DNA from: Strigamia acuminata
Taxonomy: Eukaryota; Arthropoda; Chilopoda; Geophilomorpha; Linotaeniidae
Assembly (NCBI GenBank): GCA_949358305.1
Contig: OX442322.1
Coordinates: 1,302,001-1,366,000 of the forward strand
Length of the DNA stretch: 64,000 bases
Reading direction: 5' to 3'
The translations under genes and the position numbers were made by a program. The notes below the pieces were generated by a model. It saw only the letters and a program-made list of their open reading frames with translations, had not been told where the DNA came from and did no database searches. Within the stretch, counting starts at the first letter, position 1. Each line of letters begins with the position of its first letter. Shown in pieces: positions 1 to 10,600 of the stretch.

Positions 1-55
1 TTGATTAACTTCATGTCACGTAGGACTGAATCAATCCCCATTTAGCCACGTAACA
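1..55 (+). repeat. gypsy-1 5' LTR, last 55 bp
   Basis: Identical by eye to 21965-22019, the end of the 3' LTR. It ends in TAACA and is followed two bases later by the primer binding site. The remaining 430 bp or so lie left of the window. Confidence 0.95.
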
Positions 56-57
56 AC

Positions 58-69
58 TGGTGGAGATGC
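58..69 (+). promoter_or_regulatory. gypsy-1 primer binding site (tRNA-Ala type)
   Basis: TGGTGGAGATGC sits 2 bases after the LTR end. It is complementary to GCATCTCCACCA, the usual 3' end of tRNA-Ala, which would prime minus-strand DNA synthesis. The tRNA identity comes from knowledge of tRNA ends, not from a search. Confidence 0.75.
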
Positions 70-766
70 GGTCTCGATTGTAGCCCGTTTAAATTGTTAA
101 AATTATAAAAATTAGATTTAAAAATGCTTAAAAATCTCTTTAAAAATCAAGATATAAATAGTGAAAATTGCTGATTAAATAGCAATTATCTTGAATGACT
201 CAGAGTTGGTAAAAATAAGTGAAGTCACAGCTTGAATATTTAATGTCATTGTGTGAAAAAATTTGCATGTTGGAAATAAAAATAGAGTTTAATTGTTTAT
301 TAGGGATTAATTAATTGATTTACAATTGTTATATTTAGAATAAATAGAATATATAGTGTATAAATACTAATTTTGATATTTATTTACAGAGAAATTTTGT
401 GAATTTATAGGAATTGAAAAATTGTTTTGAAATGTTATTGTTGGATTATTTTCTTTGTAATTTTGAGTGTAATATTTATGTATTATATGCCAATAACACT
501 TTAAGTTTTTAGGTAATGAATTCGTGTTAGTGCATTTCAGTGTTAAAAGTGATTCAGTCCTAGTGAAAGTGATAAAAAGCGCAATATAAGGCTTCAGTGT
601 GGATAAGCCAATAAAATTGTCGCAGTTCAATACGGATAATCTTCAAGATTTGCAAAATTGGGAATTGCCCGAACCGGATTTGAAATTTATCGCTACTAGA
701 AAGAAAAGGAACACTGGATCTGAATCCGACACTGAGACTCGGGAAAATAAAGAAGAGGAAGTCTGA
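70..766 (+). other. gypsy-1 leader with an upstream in-frame piece of gag
   Basis: Untranslated leader of about 700 bp, AT-rich and without a long ORF in its first 500 bp. From about 599 to 763 a 55-codon stretch is open in the same frame as gag and ends at TGA 764-766. It has charged, protein-like content but no ATG (its first sense codons follow a TAA near 587). It is either the lost N-terminus of Gag or a short upstream ORF. Confidence 0.5.
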
Positions 767-1930
767 TCTCAACCTCAACCAATCTTACAGAAGTTGGATT
801 TCGCTACATCAACAATAAAATTAATTCCACAAAAAGGTTTAGAAGAAATAATAAAGACATTTACACCAGTAAAAACTAAACCAGTTCCAACCCCAATTAA
901 ACCAAATTTTCCAAAGATGACATCACAGACTCCAACGGACGTATTGACCGATTTGCTGAAGAGTTTGGTAGTGCAGAAGCGACCAGTCGTCACTTACGAT
1001 ACAGAAAAAGGCAACATCGACCAATGGCTTGTGGCATATGAAGCTACAATAGGAACAGATGATGAGAGAGTAAAACATTTGGCATTAGCCTTAAAGACTG
1101 ATGGATTGGCATGGTTTGTGGAACAACTTAAGAAGAATCCGACATGGAAATGGACGGATTGGAAACCACAGATCGAGAAGAAATTCCGAAGAAGCCAAGA
1201 AAATGTTTACAATACTCTCCACTTCATGAAACATAAAGAGGGTGCAGCAGATGCCTTCATGAAGAAAGTCTTGGCCGAATGTGCGTTTATTCTACCAGAA
1301 ATGACTGAAACTCAGAAAATAAATTACGTTTACCAAGGTTTGAAGCCTGCAATGCAGAAGATGATGATAACAGTATTTCCATCGACGTTAGAAGAAATGG
1401 AACAGAGACTTAAATTGTATGAAAGTCACAAAACAGAAGAACCAGCGGATTTACTGCTCACAATGTTCAGAAAAGTAGTAGATGAAAAGGTGAACCCTAC
1501 GACAACAGGTATACTGTCTGGAACAGGGGGATCCCCAGTAAGCTACGCCGAGTTATTAGCTGAAAATATTAAATTAAAACAGCAAAAGCTCGTTAGTGAG
1601 TCGGTAGAGCCACAACAATCGGTTCCATTATTCATACAAGGCGAGTGGTATATTCCGGCATCGCAGCGCGGACAGAACTTTAGAGGTAGATACAACAGAG
1701 GTAGACAGCGGTCAAATAGCAGTCCGACAACAACGCGTTCATGTGGATGTTGGCATCGTTATGGTTGTGAACATAACACATCAGCGCCACAGGAGCAACA
1801 ATCTCAAGAAAATAGAGGGAACCCAAACAACAGAAAGTGGTTTAAGAAGAAAAGGACACAAGGGGGTGGTAAAACTAACCCTAATCCTAAGCAGAACCCA
1901 CAACAAGGTCAACAAGAAGAGGAAAACTAG
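767..1930 (+). CDS. gag: gypsy-1 Gag
   Basis: Structural Gag polyprotein of a Ty3/gypsy element, which assembles the virus-like particle in the cytoplasm. The frame is open from 767; the first ATG is at 917, giving about 337 residues. The central part has the helical retrotransposon capsid look, with W-rich and charged helices (for example WKWTDWKPQIEKKF). The C-terminus is basic and rich in Arg, Gly and Asn, with a Cys/His cluster (CGCWHRYGCEH) in place of a standard CCHC knuckle. The stop TAG at 1928-1930 overlaps the start of the pol frame, which is -1 relative to gag. In-frame sequence upstream of TGA 764 suggests Gag was once longer. Confidence 0.85.
   Translation, partial: SQPQPILQKLDFATSTIKLIPQKGLEEIIKTFTPVKTKPVPTPIKPNFPKMTSQTPTDVLTDLLKSLVVQKRPVVTYDTEKGNIDQWLVAYEATIGTDDERVKHLALALKTDGLAWFVEQLKKNPTWKWTDWKPQIEKKFRRSQENVYNTLHFMKHKEGAADAFMKKVLAECAFILPEMTETQKINYVYQGLKPAMQKMMITVFPSTLEEMEQRLKLYESHKTEEPADLLLTMFRKVVDEKVNPTTTGILSGTGGSPVSYAELLAENIKLKQQKLVSESVEPQQSVPLFIQGEWYIPASQRGQNFRGRYNRGRQRSNSSPTTTRSCGCWHRYGCEHNTSAPQEQQSQENRGNPNNRKWFKKKRTQGGGKTNPNPKQNPQQGQQEEEN
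1921..1930 (+). promoter_or_regulatory. gypsy-1 gag-pol frameshift region
   Basis: Gag ends GAG GAA AAC TAG and pol is open in the -1 frame through this point. The heptamer G_GAA_AAC is not the canonical X_XXY_YYZ pattern, and only a weak GTGG/CCAC hairpin (1930-1942) follows. A -1 shift is implied by the frame relation, but the signal is poorer than in the other two gypsy elements here. Confidence 0.4.
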
Positions 1931-4282
1931 TGGGTCGGCCACAAAGAAGATGTCACCATCAACAAGGGAGATGTTGCCATCCAAAGAAGAAAAGAAAAAG
2001 TAGAAAAGAAAAGATAATCGTAGTCGAAATGAACATTTCAGAATCTCTATTGGAAATTCCAGTAACAGTAAACAACATGGAAGTCAAGGCAGTTATGGAC
2101 AGTGGAGGAAAACGCAATATTATCAGCGAAGAGCTTGCTGAAGCTTTACAGTTGAATTACCCGCCCAGCCCAAACATTCGATTAAAAGGGGTAAGCGGAG
2201 AACTTGTGACTCCAATAGGAAAAACCAAGATGAACATTACAATTGGTGAATTAACATACAGGATCGAGGTCCTGATCGTTAAAGGATTTCATTATGAATT
2301 ACTGCTAAGTGACCCATTCATGCTGTTCGCGAAGTGCGTGTTAGACTACGACAAACAAAAAATCTTTGTGGGCCGAACTAGTGGAAAGGAAGTGTCATTT
2401 CCAATGAATAAAACTTTTGTTGATCAGAATTATGTTGCGAGGGTAATGAAGAACATCACAATTCCACCAATGCATGAGTGCATTGTTCCCATCTATTTGA
2501 ATAAAACAATTTCACAGGACATGTTTGTGCAACCATTGCATAATGTTACTGATAGATTTGCTGTGATAGGTTGTAAAACTTTAACAGATTTCAAGAACGG
2601 CAAAGGCATCATTCGAGTGGCTAACCCAACCAAGAAGACAGTCTTTCTGAAAGAGAAGTCAGCAATCGCAAAAGCTTATTATGTGGTTGATGTTGGGGTG
2701 TTTGATGAAAAACAGGTACACTGTTTTGACTTCGACTCCTCAATAGCAAAAGATAAAATGAATAAAGACCAACAGGAGCAAATGCGACAACTTCTTCAAA
2801 AGAATCAAGACAGATTTGCTGTTTCTGACAAGGATTTGGGGAGAGTTCAAGTGTATAAGCATAAAATCGATACTGGAGACCATGAACCAATACATTTGCA
2901 ACCGTATCGTCGTTCTATGAAGGAAAAAGAAGTCGAAGCAGAGGAAACAAAGAAATTGCTTGATATGGGAGTGATAAGGGAATCAGAAAGTCCCTGGAGC
3001 GCGCCTGTATTGCTAATAAAGAAAAGAGATGGTAAGTGGAGATTTTGTGTCGATTGGAGACGTTTGAATGCGATAACAAAGAAAATGGTGTACCCATTGC
3101 CAAGAATAGATGATACCTTAGATCAGCTGGCAGGTGCACAGTTCTTCTCCATGATGGATCTTATTCAAGGATATTTCCAGGTAGAGATCAATGAAGAAGA
3201 CAAAGAAAAGACAGCATTCACAACTTCCAGCGGGCATTATGAATTTAATGTCCTAGGCCAAGGTCTCTGCAATAGCCCAGCAGCTTTTCAAAAGCTAATG
3301 AACAAAGTTTTAGGCAACCTCCTAGGCAAAGTTTGTATAGCGTACATTGACGACCTTATCATTTTCTCAAAAACATTCGATCAGCATTTGAAAGATCTAG
3401 ACAACGTTTTCGACAAGCTTAGACAATCTAACTTAAAGGTGAAGTTAAGCAAGTGCACATTTGGGACAAACACCATTAAGTATTTAGGACATGTAGTGGA
3501 CTCCGAGGGAATATCACCAGACCCTAGGAATCTGGAATCCGTCGCGAAGTTTCCAGTTCCTACTAACCTCAAACTTCTTCGAGGATTCATAGGGCTCTGT
3601 TCGTATTACAGGAAGTTTATTCCAGGTTTTGCGGACATATCCAAGCCTTTAGTCAATTTGACGAAGAAGGACGAGAAATTTGATTGGGGCCCACCTCATG
3701 ACAAGGCCTTTAAAACATTAAGGACCGCCCTTATCACCGTGCCAGTGCTTGCGCACCCTAATTTTGAAGAACCCTTCATGGTATCGACCGACGCGAGCGC
3801 ATATGGTCTTGGAGCAGTGTTGAAACAAAAAATAAACAAACAAGAACATGTGATAGCTTATGCCAGCAGACTTCTCAGCCAAGCAGAACAGAATTACAAT
3901 GCCACAGAAAGGGAGTGTCTGGCCATTCTGTTTGGAATTGAAAAGTACCGACCTTATTTGTATGGTAAGAAGTTCCAGATCGTTACAGACCATTCGGCAC
4001 TTCAATGGCTAAAATTAGTCAAAAACCCCAACGGCAGACTAGCTAGATGGAGCTTAAAGCTAGTAGACTTTGATTTCGATGTGATCCACAAGAGCGGAAA
4101 AGCGCACAAAGATGCCGACGCCTTGAGCAGAATTCCAGAAGATTTAAGCGAGGAAGAAAACGAAATAGTTCCCTCACTTTTACTCGAACAGCTCGACCTT
4201 CCTGCTGAGCAGCGAAAGGACAAGAAGCTACTGGAATTGATCACCGCAATGAATCAAGTAGAGCAACTTCCGAAGAAGAGAA
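1927..4282 (+). pseudogene. pol: gypsy-1 Pol, 5' part (protease, RT, RNase H), cut by copia insertion
   Basis: N-terminal two thirds of a Ty3/gypsy Pol. In order: a basic start (PKKKRKSRK near 1978-2005), an aspartic protease core VMDSGGKRNII near 2094, reverse transcriptase with the catalytic YIDDLIIF near 3340, and RNase H beginning TDASAYGLGAVL near 3790 with the tether and LSRIPE end near 4120. The frame enters from gag by a -1 shift. The true element sequence stops at 4282 and its integrase continues at 17770; the few codons from 4283 to the stop at 4291-4293 belong to the copia LTR. The bases GAGAA at 4278-4282 are the copia target duplication. The element can no longer make a full Pol from this locus. 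Confidence 0.92.
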
Positions 4283-4844
4283 TGTTGGTCTAAGAACCAC
4301 TCATGTTGTCGATATCAAATGTTTATATACTATATGTTTTGTGTTCAAACACATTGTATTGATATTTGATCATTTATTTACTGTTTTCTCTATTTGGATT
4401 TAATTTCTGCTGTCCAGTATGTAATTCCATACTTTGCTTATGTTTTACTTAGATGATTTGTTCTTTAATTTAAAACTTAATGTTAATAACTGTCACCAGA
4501 GTGCTGTGACACTCTTGCCCCGAATCCAAGATGGCAGCGCACACAGGTGTGTGCACTTTCACATCTTTTCACCTTTGGAAATCCATTTATGTAAGATATG
4601 GTTTACTTTTCATTAAACTTTTATGTTTTTAAGTGTTTACCTTCACTTTAGAGCACCTTCAGTGCTATTTAAGCGCATATAAGCGACCATAAGTCGCGCG
4701 CTTGTTCGAATCGCATCACGCGCTCGCTCAAATCGCATCACGCGATTCTGTTATCGGAATTAACCGTCGCGCATTTGCGACGCGCTTTATTTCACGCTTT
4801 CACATCGGTTCATTTGCCGATTATTTACGCACCACTCACCTACA
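4283..4844 (+). repeat. Outer copia 5' LTR
   Basis: 562 bp, TG...CA, about 99% identical to 17203-17764. Its 3' half contains two near-copies of a GC-rich unit, CGCGCT(T/C)G(T/C)TC(A/G)AATCGCATCA, near 4695-4745. Confidence 0.95.
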
Positions 4845-4845
4845 G

Positions 4846-4856
4846 TGGTAGCAGAG
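4846..4856 (+). promoter_or_regulatory. Outer copia primer binding site (initiator tRNA-Met type)
   Basis: TGGTAGCAGAG one base after the LTR. It is complementary to CTCTGCTACCA, the expected 3' end of animal initiator tRNA-Met. The same sequence occurs at the same place in the inner copia. Confidence 0.8.
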
Positions 4857-5733
4857 GTCTGGGGACGATCTGCTCTTATTTTTCACCTAATTTTCGGCGT
4901 AATTTTCGCGGGATTCGCGATTTTTGCGGCGAAATTCATTTTATTTTCAGATTTCGCCGATTTCGACGATTTTCGCCCGAATCTTCGCTTTGAAACGTTC
5001 GATCGACGTTGTGGACTGCCAGGGCAGTCTATTTCACCATTGCTTCGTTAATTTTGTCCGAAATTCCGCGGGATTCGCGAATTTCGCGACAAATTTTTTT
5101 TTTTTTCAGGTTTTTCGTCAATCTGGATTCACTTCTCCGCTAAGCACGTTGCGGCGGATACAACGAGAATCCAATACTAGATTATTGGCCGCTTAGTTCC
5201 CCGGTGAACGGCGGTTATCACCGATCTTTTCAAGCGGACGAAGAGCCTCGAATTTTTTCGAGAAGAATTCGGATTTTAAATCCGAATTTGCGTTTTCTCC
5301 AGCTTTTCGAGAAAGCTGAGCCGTGCCTTCATTTGCACGAGAGTTGCACCCGCGACCGATTCATCTATTTCTCCTTCTTGTCGATTTACATTGTTAACTT
5401 TAAGGTAGAATTTAAGGCTTTTGGGGGACATTTAGCATCGTATTCGCCCTTCGATCGAATCCGATCAAGCGATTACGTATTCTCCGGTAGTGCTTGTCGT
5501 GGTACAAGTGAGGTTTCCCGCGGGCCCAGGTGCACCGATCGGACCCTCTCAGACTGGCTACCGGAGGTTTTTGAATTCCCTCAGAAGGAATTGCCCAATT
5601 TGAAGGTTTCCGCCTCGAAAGTGCTTCGAATCAAGTGTTGTGCTTCGTTTTCGTGCAGTGCTACGGTGTCTCCTGTGTGCCATTTCCCTGAGCCTGTGTT
5701 TTCGTCGCGGTGTGTCGAGTTTTCCACGCCACG
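4857..5733 (+). other. Outer copia leader
   Basis: About 880 bp of untranslated leader. It is built of diverged repeated modules rich in TTTCGCG and GATTCGCGA-like strings, each ending in a pyrimidine run plus CAG (4941-4950 and about 5094-5109), like splice acceptors. Several short ORFs here (for example 5204-5824) are not conserved in the inner copia leader and were not called. Confidence 0.7.
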
Positions 5734-6619
5734 ATGCACAAATCCGGAGATTCATCGAGCAAAATTCCCGTACTCGGAGTTGGAAACTACGAGCAGTGGC
5801 AACGATCGATGCGGATGCTCTTAAAGTCCGAGGGCCTTTGGAGGCATGTTACCGAAGAGAAAGAAGCCGAACATTTACTAACTTTAAGTGAAAAGGAGAA
5901 GGATCGGTACATGACCAAGAAAGACAAAGCCCTCGGTCACATCTATATTCAAATCAGCGAGCCCAAACGATCAGTGTTGGACACATGTAATACGCCGAAG
6001 GAGGCGTGGGACGCGCTGGCTAAGATTTATGCGCCAAGCTCACGGGCCAGAAGAGCAGCCATGCGTTGGGAGTTTTTAAATCTCCAGATTGGACCCAACG
6101 AGGATATGCCGGATTTTATTGCCCGAGTCGATCACTACGTGAGGCAATTAAAGGACGTTAAGGAGGAAACTTCGCCCGACCACCACGCATATCAGTATCT
6201 TAAGGGATTGCCACCTGAGTATGCCCAGGCAACGTTCGCAATTTACCATTGGCCGGATGACAAATTTACACCGACTTTGGTTGCCGAACAGTTGATATCC
6301 GAACAATCTCGTTTAAGATCGGCGGGTCTGCTTCGAACAACTCCACCGACGGCTCATGCTTCTGCGAAAGGACAGTTTCGCCAACGCAATAAATCCGGTG
6401 CTCGTGATTTGTCAACTATTCGGTGTTTCAATTGCGACCAGATGGGCCACTACGCGAATAAGTGCCCCCACCCTCGACGTGAGAATCCGAACCCGAATCA
6501 GTCGACGGCTTCCGTACAACGCTCCTCGAGAAGTAAGAGTCGAAGACGGAATAAGACCGCCGTCGCCAAGGTCGAAGACACTCGTCCTCTAGGGAGCTCA
6601 CGTCCAATTCGGAAAGGGA
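5734..6619 (+). pseudogene. gag: Outer copia Gag, 3' end cut by deletion and inner insertion
   Basis: Copia-type Gag, aligned by eye with the start of the inner copia polyprotein. Shared landmarks are VGNYE.WQRSMRM near the N-terminus, CNTPKEAWDALAKIYAPSSRAR in the middle and the zinc knuckle CFNCDQMGHYANKC near 6424-6465. ATG 5734 is chosen over ATG 5710 because it gives an N-terminus of matching length. The reading frame runs on to TAG at 6643-6645, but from 6620 it is inner-copia LTR sequence. The protease DCGATDHVC seen in the inner copia has no counterpart here, so that segment is deleted. Confidence 0.9.
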
Positions 6620-6824
6620 CATTTTCGTTTTTATTAAACATTTAGTTTATTTTTACATTGTGTTTGTCACTCATGAGCACTTTAGAGTGCAGTGACTTTA
6701 TTTTCCACCATTTTCAAGCGCTGGAGGTGCGCGCACGTCATTGCGCTCATATTAGCCGTGTTTTGGCATTTAAACTCGCTTCCACACACAGTATTTTATA
6801 CTGTGAGCGCACTCCTCTGCTACA
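6620..6824 (+). repeat. Inner copia 5' LTR, truncated to 205 bp
   Basis: Matches 12957-13161 with one visible difference (TTTTGGC versus TTTCGGC near 6773 and 13110). It ends in CTACA. The upstream 265 bp present in the right LTR are absent. Confidence 0.93.
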
Positions 6825-6826
6825 AG

Positions 6827-6837
6827 TGGTAGCAGAG
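6827..6837 (+). promoter_or_regulatory. Inner copia primer binding site (initiator tRNA-Met type)
   Basis: TGGTAGCAGAG, two bases after the LTR, identical to the outer copia site. Confidence 0.8.
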
Positions 6838-7677
6838 GGTGGTTGCTATCCTTGCAGCACGCCGAAACCGCTAATTTTTATCGCCATTTTCGCGAAATTC
6901 GCGAATTTGCGATAAATTTTCTATTTGCAGATTGCGCCGATTTCCGCGACGATTTTCGTCTCTAGAACGTTCGAGACGACACGCCGACGTTCTCCCGTAG
7001 TCTGCACGACCAGCTCTACGATTTTTCATTTAATTTCGTCCGGATTTCTGCGGGTTTCGCAATTTTCGAGACGAATTTCAATTTATTTCCAGATTTTCGC
7101 CATTTTCCAACGAGAATCAACGTTGGAAACCCGCTTTACACAGCGTGAACGACGATTTGGACTAATTCCCGACTTAGTACACCGTGTACGGTCGTTGTAA
7201 CGACGATTTTTCGACGATTTTCGCATTTTAAATGCGCAACTACGCCATTTTCATCTCTAGATTGGCGCAACGTCTCATCATACTAATTAAAAATTGCTTT
7301 TCAGTAGTCGTAATTAGCTTGTTAGTATTTAAGATAGTATTAAGTTTTTGTGGGTCCCTTAGAATAGTTTGTGCCCTCCGGTTCAGTCGAACCACCGCAC
7401 AAACTCATTCCTAGCCAGTGCTTACCGCGGCCAGCAGGTACTCCCGCGCCTCCAGGTAGGCGAACGGACCCCTGTGTGTTGGCTGGCTAGGGTTATCTGA
7501 CCACTTCAGAAGTGGTTGCCCAATTCGATTGATATCCGCTTTGACAGTGCTTCGAATAGTGCGCCGCATTTGTGTTGTGCAACGCGATATTGTGCTCCGA
7601 GACCGTCAAGTTCATCAATTGTACCATTTTCCGTCCTGTGTGCTTCGCTTCGGATTGTTTCGTAGCTCCACGTCATT
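6838..7677 (+). other. Inner copia leader
   Basis: 840 bp without a conserved ORF. Like the outer leader it carries repeated modules ending in pyrimidine run plus CAG (to 6930 and 7092), and it ends just before the ATG of the polyprotein. Confidence 0.7.
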
Positions 7678-10600
7678 ATGTCAAAATCCGTCGAAGCCAA
7701 TTCCGGACGCCTTCCGATTCTCAGCGTAGGAAACTACGAACTATGGCAGCGCTCAATGCGCATGGTGCTGAGAAGTGAAGAGTTATGGGAACACGTAACT
7801 GAAGAAGAAGAGGCAGAATTCCTTAAAACCGCGGGTGACAAGGAAAAGAAGAAATACAAGCGTCGTAAAGCCAAGGCATTAGGCTTAATATACTGTTCTG
7901 TAAGCGAGGCGAAGAAGTCTGCGCTAGATGATTGTAAAACCCCGAAGGAAGCATGGGACATTTTAGCCAACATTTATGCGCCATCATCTCGCGCACGACA
8001 GGCAGCCATGCGCCGCGAATTTTTGAATTTGCGCCTAGAGCAGGGCGAAGATATGGCCGACTTCTTAGGACGCGTTGACTATCATGTCCGCCAAATGAAG
8101 GATATCGGAGAGATAACTTCGCCTGATCACCACGCTTACCAATACTTGGACTTATTGCCTCGTGAATATTCACAGATTTCATTCACAACATATCACTTGC
8201 CCAACGGTGAATTCACACCAAAGAAAGTGTCCGAACAGTTACTCGCGGAACATATGCGACTCAAAGCTATGGATTCACGCGACGTGGACAATTCAAAACA
8301 TTCTCGTGCATATGCTGGTGAAAAACAGCAACGTGGGAGAAATCGTTCTCGTCCCTCTAGACCGTTATCTTCGGTGCAGTGTTTTAATTGCCAGGAATTT
8401 GGCCATTACGCAAATAAATGTCCTTTGCCATCGCGCCGAGATGACAAGAATCAACCGGCAGCTTCACTTCAAAGGAAGCCGAGGAGTTCAAGCCATAAAC
8501 GCAATAAGAACTCAAACCGAGATGATTCTAGACCAAGGGGGAATTCCAGCGCAAGACGAGAAACAAACTTTTTCGCAAGTGCTCCGCAACAGTTGCCCAC
8601 AATTCACTTCATGCAATCACATGAATGGATCGTGGATTGTGGGGCAACAGATCATGTGTGCCACGTCCAGGCTTGGTTTCAGGACTTTGTTAAAGTTGTG
8701 CCCTTTAACATAGCATTAGGTCAAGGACATTCCGAAGTTCTAGGAAAGGGCAAAGTCCAGATTATCTCCATGATCAACAACGTAGAATGTGTCGTAAATC
8801 TCCAAGATGTGTTGTATGCGCCAAAATTCGAGGCGAATTTGATTTCAGTGTCAAAAATGGACAAAACTAAACATCACATCCATATTTGGAATGGAGACGT
8901 CTATGTCTACAAATCCGACATTAAGCATCCAATGCTTCGGGCCAAAGAAAAGGGCGGCCTTTATTATGTCGATGGCTTGTGCCCACCTTCAACACTGATG
9001 TCAACAGTGGATGTACCTATTGCGCAGTCAATTGCTCCGACCCGAACATTAGTCACGACAGAAGAGGATTTCATCCAGTATCCAAGAGCAAAGAAAAAGT
9101 CGAAAAATCCTGAACTTTTTACTGATTTTCGGCTCGAATTCCCTCCTTTGCCAAATGAAATTCCTCCACCTGCACCAATCAAAGTAACCCAGTCCAAGAC
9201 ACCTCCTGTACCTGTTCCTACCAATCCATTACCTCAAGCCCCATCCTTTGCCGACACATTAAAGGCAATTCCTCCAACTTCCAAACCGAATCTAAAGTCG
9301 GCGAATCAAAAGAAAGTTGCAGCGCCTACGGTTAAAAAGGATGCGACTGGGATATGGCACAGCAGATTGGGTCATCTTCACACCAATGCAATGAAACTTT
9401 TGGCCGGAAATAACCAAGTTTATGGAGTGACACCGGCAGAAGTGAACAAGGAACTTTCGTGTAATCATTGTCGAATTGCGAAATCAACGCGCATTTCCCA
9501 TAAACCTGATGAACATCCTATTTCTACAAAGGCTTTAGATCTCCTACACATGGACGTGTGGGGAGCATCAAGAACGACTTCCTACGGAGGCGCGCGTTAT
9601 GTGCTAACGATTATCGACGACGCCACGCGCTATGCCTGGATATTTCCGATGGCTCAAAAATCCCAAGTATTTGGATTGTTCAAAGACTACGTCACACGAA
9701 TCGAACGAGTGACGGGCAAACGAGTGAAGGCCATCCGAACTGACCGAGGAGGAGAATTCTTATCAAATGAATTCGAACGATATCTGAAAGAAACTGGAAT
9801 TCAAGCCCAGCGGACCAATCCCCATAGCCCCGCTATGAATGGCACAGCAGAACGAATAAATCGCACAATGGCGGATTATACTCGTGCCATTTTAGATGAA
9901 ACCGGATTACCTAATGAACTTTGGGCGGAATTCGCAGTGACTTTCTCTTATATAAAGAACCGGTGCCCTCATTCTCGTCTCAAAAATGAGGTGCCCTATA
10001 TTTTGTGGCGACGACGTGCCCTTTTGCTCCGACACCTCCGGAAGTTAGGCTCCAAATGCTGGGTACATCACACGGCTCCTGGCAGGGACAAATTGGATCC
10101 ACGAGCTTGGGAGGGCTATTTGGTTGGATACGCCACGACAACGCGAGGTTATCGCGTCTGGAATCCAACAGATAACAAAGTCATCGAATCCATTCACGTC
10201 CAAATTGACGAACGGCAATACTACAAACGTTCCAACCATTATCGAGGTCCGCAGCAACCGTGGATAGGACCAGATGAGGACCAATCGCATCAAACATCGC
10301 AAACTTATCAACCATTGCGCATTTCACAACCGCATGTGAGGTTTGACGACGGACTGGAATATACTGATTGGCCCAAATTTCCGGATTCAGAGGATGAATG
10401 TGATACGGACTATGACTCTGACGATTCGACCCCAGCGGGTGCTCAATTCCGAACTCCGCCAGCCACTCCAACTCCGGGATCTCCTATTCGAGCCCCTCTA
10501 ATTACTCCAGTAATAACGCCGGTGCCGAGTCCAGTCATTACTCCCGGCAATACACCAAGTCATACACCACCTGGTTCACCTCCGAGTTTTGTAAATGCTC

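Noticed and set aside
5204-5824. 206-codon ORF in the outer copia leader
   Set aside because: No counterpart in the inner copia leader; it overlaps the gag start in another frame.
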